This document shows, piece by piece, positions 15,021-22,256 of a stretch of DNA of 64,000 nucleotides. The stretch comes from Cetobacterium sp. 8H (GTDB taxonomy: Bacteria > Fusobacteriota > Fusobacteriia > Fusobacteriales > Fusobacteriaceae). A model generated the notes under the pieces. That model made no database searches. It worked only from the letters and a program-made list of their open reading frames with translations, and had not been told where the DNA came from. The DNA lies in assembly GCF_014250675.1 (NCBI RefSeq), contig NZ_JACHTG010000004.1:1241501-1305500 (forward strand), read 5' to 3'. The translations under genes were made by a program, and so were the position numbers. The stretch's first letter is position 1; every line of letters starts with the position of its first letter.

Positions 15021-17172
15021 AGATAATAATGAAAAAATGGCACTGTATAACTTTATTGAAGAAGAGCCAAAAAAAGATGATGAAAAAGATGATAAAGCTA
15101 GTGAAGATACTCAAGATAAGTCTAAAGCGGAACAGGAAAAAGAAGATTTAGAAGAAAGAAAAAGAAAGATCAAAGAGAAGCTAAAAGAGGGAATGGACAA
15201 CCCTAAAAACGACAAGGATGATAAAGATCCTCAAAGAGGTTTAGGTGGAAAGTTTAACCTAAAAGGATTCATAATGTTACTTTTTATAGTGACTATAATC
15301 TTATCATTACCTTCAATGTTCTCAAAATCGGAGTCTACAAATGTAAAAACTATCAGTTATACAGAGTTTTTAAATGATGTAAAAACTGATAAATTAGTAA
15401 GAGTCGATGAAAAAGAAGGATATATTTATGGATATACTTCAGATAAAGACGCAACTGCATTTAAAGCTAGAATGATTACTGACAGATTGGGTAGTGATCC
15501 ACAACTAGTAAACTTAATAGAGACAAAAAACATTCAAATAGAATCTTTACCACCACAGGAATTACCATTCTTATTAAATATGTTAGCATCTTGGTTCCCA
15601 ATGTTACTACTTATTGGAATCTGGATATTCATGCTTAATAAAATGAATAAGGGCGGAGGCGGAGGACCTCAAGTTTTCAATATGGGGAAATCTAAAGCTA
15701 AAGAGAATGGAGAGAATGTATCTCAGGTAACATTTGCCGATGTAGCTGGAATTGATGAGGCTAAGGTTGAGTTAGAAGAGGTAGTTCAATTCTTAAAAGA
15801 GCCAGATAAATTTAAAACTTTAGGGGCAAAAATACCTAAAGGGGTACTTCTTTTAGGAGCTCCTGGAACAGGTAAAACACTTCTTGCAAAAGCAGTAGCA
15901 GGAGAAGCTGGAGTACCATTCTTTAGTATGTCAGGATCAGAGTTCGTTGAGATGTTCGTAGGAGTTGGAGCATCTAGAGTGAGAGACCTGTTTACAAAAG
16001 CTAGAAAAAATGCACCTTGCATAATATTTATAGATGAGATTGACGCTGTTGGAAGAAAAAGAGGAAGCGGACAAGGCGGAGGAAACGACGAAAGAGAGCA
16101 AACTCTTAACCAACTACTAGTAGAGATGGATGGATTTGGAAGCGACGAGACTATCATAGTTTTAGCAGCGACAAATAGACCTGAAATACTTGATAAGGCT
16201 CTTATGAGACCAGGTAGATTTGATAGACAAGTTGTTGTAGATAGACCTGATATCAAAGGTAGAGAAGAGATATTAAAAGTTCATGCAAGAAATAAGAAAT
16301 TTGCAGCAGATGTAGATTTTGATGTTATTGCTAGAAAAACTCCAGGATTTGTTGGAGCGGACATTGCAAATATGTTAAACGAAGCAGCTATACTTGCAGC
16401 AAGAGCTGGAAGACAAGAGATAAAGATGGAAGACTTAGAAGAGGCATCTGAAAAGGTAACTATAGGTCCTGAAAGAAAATCGAGAATGGCTGTTCAAAAG
16501 GAAAGAATAATAGTTGCTTATCATGAGGTTGGACATGCTATGACTCAAAGAATGTCACCGCATACAGAGCCGGTTCACAAGGTTACAATCATTCCTAGAG
16601 GAATGGCAGCATTGGGATACACGATGACACTTCCTACAGAGGATAGATATTTAAAATCTAAAAATGAATTTTTATCAGAGTTAGTTACTTTATTAGGAGG
16701 AAGAGCTTCGGAAGAGGTTGTATTCGGAGATATCACAACAGGAGCAAGTAATGATATTGAAAGAGCAACAGCTATAGCCCATGCAATGGTAACAAAGTAT
16801 GGTATGAGTGAGAAATTTGGTCCAATAATGCTAGATAACACTCGTGAAGGAGATATGTTCCAACAAAAGCTTTACGGTGAAGTTACAGCTAAAGAGATTG
16901 ATGATGAGATAAGAGGGTTAGTATCAAATGCATACTTAAAAGCTAAAGAGATATTGACAGAGAATAGAGAGACACTAGAAACAATAACACAGGCTCTTTT
17001 AAGACTAGAAACTATAACAGGTGAAGAACTTGATGAGATGTTACAAGGAAAAACTGTTAAAAGAATAGAAGATGAGAACAGAATTAAAGAGAAATTAGCT
17101 GAGATAGAGCAAGAAGAGGAAAAGTTAAAAGAAGAGCTGAAAAATAAAGCTTCTCAATCGGTTATGGAATAA
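15010..17172 (+). CDS. ftsH: FtsH, membrane ATP-dependent zinc metalloprotease
   Basis: A 720-residue FtsH that degrades membrane and short-lived cytosolic proteins. Two membrane helices (about 86-103 and 193-209) flank the periplasmic domain. The AAA module has Walker A GAPGTGKT (283-290), IIFIDEIDAVG and the SRH near RPGRFDRQ. The zinc site HEVGH is at 505-509. About 80 highly charged, Lys/Glu/Asp-rich residues precede the first helix, longer than in well-studied FtsH proteins (about 640-650 residues). The C-terminal 40 residues look coiled-coil. The AGGAGG ribosome site lies inside tilS. The call is very secure. Confidence 0.97.
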   Translation: MKTRDNNEKMALYNFIEEEPKKDDEKDDKASEDTQDKSKAEQEKEDLEERKRKIKEKLKEGMDNPKNDKDDKDPQRGLGGKFNLKGFIMLLFIVTIILSLPSMFSKSESTNVKTISYTEFLNDVKTDKLVRVDEKEGYIYGYTSDKDATAFKARMITDRLGSDPQLVNLIETKNIQIESLPPQELPFLLNMLASWFPMLLLIGIWIFMLNKMNKGGGGGPQVFNMGKSKAKENGENVSQVTFADVAGIDEAKVELEEVVQFLKEPDKFKTLGAKIPKGVLLLGAPGTGKTLLAKAVAGEAGVPFFSMSGSEFVEMFVGVGASRVRDLFTKARKNAPCIIFIDEIDAVGRKRGSGQGGGNDEREQTLNQLLVEMDGFGSDETIIVLAATNRPEILDKALMRPGRFDRQVVVDRPDIKGREEILKVHARNKKFAADVDFDVIARKTPGFVGADIANMLNEAAILAARAGRQEIKMEDLEEASEKVTIGPERKSRMAVQKERIIVAYHEVGHAMTQRMSPHTEPVHKVTIIPRGMAALGYTMTLPTEDRYLKSKNEFLSELVTLLGGRASEEVVFGDITTGASNDIERATAIAHAMVTKYGMSEKFGPIMLDNTREGDMFQQKLYGEVTAKEIDDEIRGLVSNAYLKAKEILTENRETLETITQALLRLETITGEELDEMLQGKTVKRIEDENRIKEKLAEIEQEEEKLKEELKNKASQSVME

Positions 17173-17178
17173 AAAGAC

Positions 17179-17207
17179 TTTACCAATCTAATAAAATATG
17201 CTATAAT
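17179..17207 (+). promoter_or_regulatory. Promoter of rpsO
   Basis: TTTACC (17179-17184), a 17-bp spacer and TATAAT (17202-17207) start a leader of about 70 bases before rpsO. Confidence 0.75.
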
Positions 17208-17220
17208 AAGACTAATCTTT

Positions 17221-17260
17221 GCTAGGATTTACGAGTAAGCTACGTAAACCTTGGCCTAGA
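17221..17260 (+). ncRNA. Structured rpsO leader, candidate S15 autoregulatory RNA
   Basis: The leader can form a bulged hairpin (GGATTTACG at 17225-17233 with CGTAAACC at 17243-17250, 9-base loop) and an enclosing pair CTAGG (17222-17226) with CCTAG (17255-17259). The two share bases, so alternative folds or a pseudoknot are possible. Known rpsO leaders in several phyla bind S15 to block translation. This assignment rests on position and pairing only. Confidence 0.5.
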
Positions 17261-17284
17261 TATTAAATATTCAGGAGGAATACA

Positions 17285-17545
17285 ATGGCTATTAACAAAC
17301 CAGAAATAATATCTGCTTACGGAAAAGACGCAAAAGATACAGGATCTACAGAGGTTCAAATCGCGATCTTAACTGCACAAATCAACCACTTAACAAACCA
17401 CTTAAGAACTCACAAGAAGGATTTCCACTCTAGATTAGGATTACTTAAAATGGTTGGAAAAAGAAAGAGACTTTTAAGCTACTTAATGAGCAAAGATATC
17501 GAAGGATACAGAACTCTTATTGCTAAATTAGGAATCAGAAAGTAA
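17285..17545 (+). CDS. rpsO: Ribosomal protein S15
   Basis: An 86-residue S15, which binds the central domain of 16S rRNA early in small-subunit assembly. The sequence shows the expected TGSTEVQIA start of the fold, the conserved [15 protein letters not shown] block and the C-terminal [24 protein letters not shown]-type helix. Length is typical (88-89 in most bacteria). AGGAGG precedes the ATG. It is monocistronic, with its own promoter, structured leader and terminator. Confidence 0.98.
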   Translation: MAINKPEIISAYGKDAKDTGSTEVQIAILTAQINHLTNHLRTHKKDFHSRLGLLKMVGKRKRLLSYLMSKDIEGYRTLIAKLGIRK

Positions 17546-17550
17546 TAACT

Positions 17551-17579
17551 AAAACGAGGATTCTTCCTCGTTTTTTTTT
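17551..17579 (+). terminator. rpsO terminator
   Basis: A 10-bp stem (AAAACGAGGA with TCCTCGTTTT) with a 4-base loop runs into nine T residues. Confidence 0.92.
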
Positions 17580-17610
17580 ATAAAAATTATTCGAAAAATA
17601 GGGAGGGAAG

Positions 17611-18696
17611 ATGAAAAAAATTATAGCAGCACTTTTTTTAATTCTATCTGTTTTTAGCTTTGCTGAAGAGGAGTATATAAAAGGGAAGATACTTTATCTT
17701 GAGAGAGTTGTAAAAAATAGAGCTGATCAAGAGGATGGCATAAAAGAAACAAGAGAATATAGTGTTGAAATCTTAGAAGGTACAGATAAAGGGTCAACAG
17801 TGACTGTAGAAGCACCAATATATGAAGAGAGCGCTTATAATATATATATAAGAGACAATCAGAATGTAGTCTTATATAAGGATAATATAGAGGATGACAG
17901 AAGCATATATTACATAGTTGATATAGATAAAAGAAACTCTATTTTGATGATTATTGGAATTTTTATGGGGCTTACAATATTTGTGGCTAAATTTAAAGGG
18001 GTTAAAGCTTTAGCATCTCTTATTATAGTGATAGGAATTATCTATAACATATTTTTACCAGCTATTTCCATGGGATACTCTCCAATTCTTATATCTACGG
18101 GATGTGCACTGCTCGCTTCAACAATAACAATTTTTATGACAACAGGGTTTTCAAAAAAAGGTGTTGTAGCTATACTAGGAGCTGTAGCAGGTGTAGTTAT
18201 AGCGGGTATACTTTCGATGTATTTTTCTTATAAAATGGCTATGACAGGTTTTATTTCAGTTGAGGCTTTGAACTACTCAAATCTTTTGAAAGGGATAAAG
18301 GTTAAGGAGATAATCTCGGCAGGAGTTATATTGGGAAGTATGGGGGCTGTAATGGATGTATCTATGTCGATATCATCAGCTCTAACAGAACTTCATGAAA
18401 GGGATAACAGTATAAAAGGACATGAGATGTTTAATTCTGGAATGAGAATAGGTAGTGATATTATAGGAACAATGGTAAATACACTTATATTAGCATATAT
18501 AGGAAGTGGAATACTTTCAACTCTATTCATCTATCTTCAGAAGGAACAATTCCCACTGATAAGAATTTTGAATTTTGAATCTGTAGCAGCCGATATAGTT
18601 CGAGCTTTTGCAGGAAGTATAGGAATTTTAGTAGCTGTTCCAATCACTTCCTATCTATGCAGTATTTTTATTGTTCAGTCGGAACAAAATGATTGA
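17611..18696 (+). CDS. YibE/F-like multipass membrane protein
   Basis: A 361-residue YibE/F family protein. A signal-like N-terminus (about 1-18, ending SFA) is followed by an extracytoplasmic beta-rich segment to about residue 108 and then seven to eight membrane helices. The family motif region with GVILGSMGAVMDVSMSIS (about 237-254) is clear. The function of the family is not established; it is widespread in Firmicutes and Fusobacteria. Its 3' end overlaps the convergent kdsC gene by 29 bases, with no terminator between. GGAGGG lies seven bases before the ATG. Confidence 0.85.
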   Translation: MKKIIAALFLILSVFSFAEEEYIKGKILYLERVVKNRADQEDGIKETREYSVEILEGTDKGSTVTVEAPIYEESAYNIYIRDNQNVVLYKDNIEDDRSIYYIVDIDKRNSILMIIGIFMGLTIFVAKFKGVKALASLIIVIGIIYNIFLPAISMGYSPILISTGCALLASTITIFMTTGFSKKGVVAILGAVAGVVIAGILSMYFSYKMAMTGFISVEALNYSNLLKGIKVKEIISAGVILGSMGAVMDVSMSISSALTELHERDNSIKGHEMFNSGMRIGSDIIGTMVNTLILAYIGSGILSTLFIYLQKEQFPLIRILNFESVAADIVRAFAGSIGILVAVPITSYLCSIFIVQSEQND

Positions 18697-19174
18697 TAAC
18701 TTTGTCCCATAAGTTTTCATTTTTTAGTATGTATTCGATGAACTCTCTAACAGCTCCATCTCCACCATTTTTTGTAGATATGAAGTCAGAGATATTTAAG
18801 ATTTCTTCAACAGCATCTTTAGGAGCCCCAGCTAGCTTAGATTTTTTCATAACAGCTAAATCAATAAGGTCATCTCCCATATAGGCAACATTTGAATAGT
18901 CCAGCTCACGCTTTTTTAGAATGGCTTCCAAAGTTCCAATTTTGTCTTTTATTCCTTGGTGGATCTCTTTGATACCTAGCTCTAGGGCTCTTCTAGTTAC
19001 AATTTGTGAGGTTTTTCCAGTTATTATAACAACCTCTTTTCCTAAAGCGATTGCTTGGGTGATACCAAGGCCATCTTTGACATTGAAAGCCTTCATAGCA
19101 TCGCCGCTGTTAGAAACATAAAGTTTACCATCTGTAAGAGTTCCATCAACATCTAAAACAATAAGTTTAATCAT
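18668..19174 (-). CDS. kdsC: KdsC, KDO 8-phosphate phosphatase
   Basis: A 168-residue HAD-superfamily (subclass IIIC) phosphatase that makes KDO for the lipopolysaccharide inner core. The nucleophile motif LDVDGTLTDG has Asp8 and Asp10; VIITGKTS is motif II (Thr/Ser), and YMGDDLIDLAVM is motif IV. Length matches KdsC (about 170-188). It shows that the organism has an LPS-type outer membrane. It overlaps the end of the convergent YibE/F gene. AGGAGG lies five bases before the ATG. No other kds gene is nearby. Confidence 0.88.
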   Translation of the reverse strand: MIKLIVLDVDGTLTDGKLYVSNSGDAMKAFNVKDGLGITQAIALGKEVVIITGKTSQIVTRRALELGIKEIHQGIKDKIGTLEAILKKRELDYSNVAYMGDDLIDLAVMKKSKLAGAPKDAVEEILNISDFISTKNGGDGAVREFIEYILKNENLWDKVINHFVPTEQ

Positions 19175-19208
19175 TCCATCCTCCTAAAAAAATATACAAA
19201 AATAAAAT

Positions 19209-19232
19209 AAAACTGGGGATATCCCCAGTTTT
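19209..19232 (-). terminator. rpsT terminator
   Basis: A perfect 10-bp stem (AAAACTGGGG with CCCCAGTTTT) has an ATAT loop; on the minus strand it is followed by a T-rich tract. Confidence 0.88.
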
Positions 19233-19248
19233 ATTTTCATAGCGTTAA

Positions 19249-19509
19249 TTATAAAGCGTTAACTTTTGCAGCTAATCTAGCTTTCTTTCTAGAAACTGTG
19301 TTTTTCTTCATGATTCCTTTAGAAACAGCTTTATCTAACTCTTTGTAAGCTACAGATAAAGCAGCTTTTGCAGCCTCAATCTCTTTAGTTTCAACAGAAA
19401 CTAAAACCTTTTTAACCATAGTTTTTACTCTAGATTTTACAGCTTGATTTCTCTCTCTATTTCTCTCCGCTACTAATACTCTCTTTTTTGCTGATTTTGA
19501 ATGTGCCAA
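19249..19509 (-). CDS. rpsT: Ribosomal protein S20 (TTG start)
   Basis: An 86-residue S20, a primary 16S rRNA-binding protein of the small subunit. The N-terminus AHSKSAKKRVLVAERNRERN and the C-terminal KNTVSRKKARLAAKVN are characteristic. The start codon is TTG (19507-19509), with GGGAGG upstream. E. coli rpsT also uses UUG, linked there to autogenous translational control, so the weak start may be functional here too. It is monocistronic with its own promoter and terminator. Confidence 0.96.
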   Translation of the reverse strand: MAHSKSAKKRVLVAERNRERNQAVKSRVKTMVKKVLVSVETKEIEAAKAALSVAYKELDKAVSKGIMKKNTVSRKKARLAAKVNAL

Positions 19510-19549
19510 ATCAAAAACCTCCCTTTAATTTTAAATAAAATTTCATATC

Positions 19550-19578
19550 ATAATAACATAAAAAACGAATTATGTCAA
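19550..19578 (-). promoter_or_regulatory. Promoter of rpsT
   Basis: On the minus strand TTGACA (19573-19578), a 17-bp spacer and TATTAT (19550-19555) give a strong sigma-70-type promoter about 40 bases before the TTG start. The rest of the gap up to 19779 is A/T-rich and holds no other gene that I can see. Confidence 0.82.
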
Positions 19579-19779
19579 TATGGATTGCGATACTCAGTGT
19601 AAGTATTTCAATTTGACAGGTAAGCATAAAAAGAGACACTACAATATTTACAATGGACCAACTATATTTTATCATATTCAGCATAAAAAAAGAAGATAAA
19701 TTAAAAAAATAATTTATATTTTTACAAAAAAAGAGTATTATATTAGTGTAGCAAAATTTAAATTTTAGAAAGGAAAAGA

Positions 19780-22242
19780 ATGAATATAGAGGAAAAAATA
19801 TCTTCGGAAGCAAGAGAAAGAATCCTTAGTGAGATAAAAAAAGCTAAAGGAAATGAGGTTTTTTTTAGAGGGATTCCAGATGAAGACGGAGTAGTTACGG
19901 AGGTAGAGGTTTTAGCAAGAGGAAATAAATACTCGGTTCCGGCAATTTTAAGAGCGATGAAGAAAGGGGAAGTGATTATACACAATCATCCTTCAGGGCA
20001 CCTATATCCTTCAGATCCAGATGTAGAAATAGCAGCACTTTATTCGAATAGACTTGATGGAGCTTCATATATTATAAATAATGAGGTAAATGATATCTAT
20101 GTGATAGTAGAGTTAAGCTTGAAAAAAAATATCAAAATAGATATAAAACCATATTTTGAGAAAAATGGACTTTTAGCAGGTGTATTTAATGAGTTTGAAT
20201 ACAGAAATGAGCAACTTGAAATGGCTGAAGTTATTGAAAATGGTTTAAATACAGAGACTAAAGTAATTGTAGAAGCTGGAACAGGAACAGGAAAAACTTT
20301 GGGATATCTTATTCCTGCAATTGAGTGGAGTATAAAGAATAAAAAAAGAGTTGTTATCACAACAAATACAATAAATTTACAAGAACAACTTTTAAATAAA
20401 GATATACCTATAGCGAAAAAAGTTATACAAGGAGACTTTAGTTATATTCTGGTTAAGGGAAGAGGTAACTATCTTTGCAATAGAAAATTGAGCAATGTGG
20501 CGACAGGAGATATCGTAGATTTTGAAGAGTTTAGTCAGAGCCAGAAAAGCCAGTTTAAAGAGGTTGTAAGATGGGGAGGCAAAACTGATACAGGAGATAA
20601 GGCAGAACTTCCATTTGAGGTAGATTATAGCATCTGGGAGCACTTCCAAAGTGAGAGCGATATGTGTGCTGGATCAAAATGTCCTTTTAAAGCTGAATGC
20701 TTCTTTTTAAAAGCAAGAGACGAAAAGAAAAAAGCGGATATTTTAATAACCAATCACCACATGTATTTTTCAGATTTAGCTATAAGAAAAGAGATTGGAT
20801 TTAACACAGAATATTCAATACTCCCTGAATATGAATTAGTTGTTTTTGATGAGGCTCATAATGTTGAGAAAGTTGCAAGAGATTATTTCTCATATGAAGT
20901 TTCTAAATATGGATTCACAAAAACTATGAACCAGATATATACACTGGAAAAATCTAAAAAAAGAGGGACTGGAAGTTTAGATATCTTTATAAACTATTTG
21001 AAACATTCGGATTTTGATGGGAAAAAAGGGATTGAAAAAGATTTAGAAAACGATATAAAACTAAGACATAGAAATGTTTTAAACTCAGGAAGAGCATACT
21101 TTAATTTTTTAATAGATGTTTTTTCTAAAGGACAGATGACGAGTACAACGTATAGACTAAAAAAAGGAGAGTTTGAAAGAGCAAAATTTTATGCACAGCT
21201 AGATAATTTAAAAGATGAATTTATATCGGATATTTCATCATATCTAAAAAAAGTGAGAGGAATCTTAGGAAAATTAAAAGATCTAGAGGATAAAGAGGGT
21301 TATATGAGTGACTACTCAAGATATATAGATAGACTTGATGGATTTTTTGAAAATCTTAAGTTTATAACGAGTTTAGAAGATGAGAAATTTATATATTGGG
21401 TAGAGGTAAATGGGAAAAAGAGTAACTCAAAAATGGTTGCAACTCCTTTAAAAATAGATGGAGAGTTGGATAAAAATCTTTATAGCAACTTGAAACAGAT
21501 GATATTTACATCAGCAACTATTGCAATAGGAGATGATTTTAGTTACTTTAAGGAAAGCATAGGACTGAAGGAGAAAACTCTGGAAAAAGTTATACACTCA
21601 CCATTTGATTATAACAATCAAATGAAGGTATATCTGCCAAAAGACCTTTTAAATCCGAGTGATCCAAAATTTATAGACAGTATTAGAGTATTTTTAAAAG
21701 ATTTAATCTTGAAAACTTCTGGAAAGTGTTTTATACTATTTACTTCATATTCGACTTTGAACTATATCTACTATATGATAAAGGATGAGCTGGAAGAGGC
21801 GGGACTTAACCTGTTAATTCAAGGGCAAGCTCCTAGAACTCAACTTGTAAATTTGTATAAAACTATAAAAAATCCAGTTTTATTTGGGACAGATTCATTC
21901 TGGGAGGGTGTCGATATAAAAGGAGAACAACTGAGTTCTGTAATTATAGTGAAGCTTCCATTTAAAGTTCCGAGTGACCCTGTAACAGAGGCCATAATAG
22001 AGAGTATAACACAACAGAATAAAAATGCTTTTGTGGAATACCAGATACCGGAATCTGTGATAAAATTTAAACAGGGTATTGGAAGATTAATAAGAAGTAA
22101 AAGTGATAAAGGTATAGTTACAATATTGGATAATAGAGTGATTACAAAGAGCTATGGAAAATATTTTAAAGATGCGATTCCTACTAAAAATATAAAAATT
22201 CTAACAAAGGAAGAGGTATTGAAAGATATTTCCAAAACTTAA
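19780..22242 (+). CDS. DinG/XPD-like helicase with N-terminal JAMM domain
   Basis: An 820-residue fusion. Residues 1-125 form a JAB/JAMM (RadC-like) metalloprotease-fold domain with a complete motif HNHPSGHLYPSDPD: His68, His70, Ser78 and Asp81 in HxHx7SxxD spacing, and a candidate Glu26 in GNEVFF. From about 140 it is a DinG-type superfamily 2 helicase: Walker A AGTGTGKT (166-173), four Fe-S cysteines (232, 295, 300, 306), DEAH (356-359), SATI near 580 and GIGRLIRS in motif VI. DinG proteins unwind R-loops and forked DNA. It opens a run with pgpH and ybeY. The helicase call is secure; the activity of the JAMM domain is inference. Confidence 0.92.
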   Translation: MNIEEKISSEARERILSEIKKAKGNEVFFRGIPDEDGVVTEVEVLARGNKYSVPAILRAMKKGEVIIHNHPSGHLYPSDPDVEIAALYSNRLDGASYIINNEVNDIYVIVELSLKKNIKIDIKPYFEKNGLLAGVFNEFEYRNEQLEMAEVIENGLNTETKVIVEAGTGTGKTLGYLIPAIEWSIKNKKRVVITTNTINLQEQLLNKDIPIAKKVIQGDFSYILVKGRGNYLCNRKLSNVATGDIVDFEEFSQSQKSQFKEVVRWGGKTDTGDKAELPFEVDYSIWEHFQSESDMCAGSKCPFKAECFFLKARDEKKKADILITNHHMYFSDLAIRKEIGFNTEYSILPEYELVVFDEAHNVEKVARDYFSYEVSKYGFTKTMNQIYTLEKSKKRGTGSLDIFINYLKHSDFDGKKGIEKDLENDIKLRHRNVLNSGRAYFNFLIDVFSKGQMTSTTYRLKKGEFERAKFYAQLDNLKDEFISDISSYLKKVRGILGKLKDLEDKEGYMSDYSRYIDRLDGFFENLKFITSLEDEKFIYWVEVNGKKSNSKMVATPLKIDGELDKNLYSNLKQMIFTSATIAIGDDFSYFKESIGLKEKTLEKVIHSPFDYNNQMKVYLPKDLLNPSDPKFIDSIRVFLKDLILKTSGKCFILFTSYSTLNYIYYMIKDELEEAGLNLLIQGQAPRTQLVNLYKTIKNPVLFGTDSFWEGVDIKGEQLSSVIIVKLPFKVPSDPVTEAIIESITQQNKNAFVEYQIPESVIKFKQGIGRLIRSKSDKGIVTILDNRVITKSYGKYFKDAIPTKNIKILTKEEVLKDISKT

Positions 22243-22256
22243 AAGGAGTAACTAAT

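Noticed and set aside
15786-16256. 156-codon open frame antisense to ftsH
   Set aside because: It mirrors the conserved AAA domain of ftsH, has no ribosome site, and its protein is low in family-like features. It is a shadow of the real gene.
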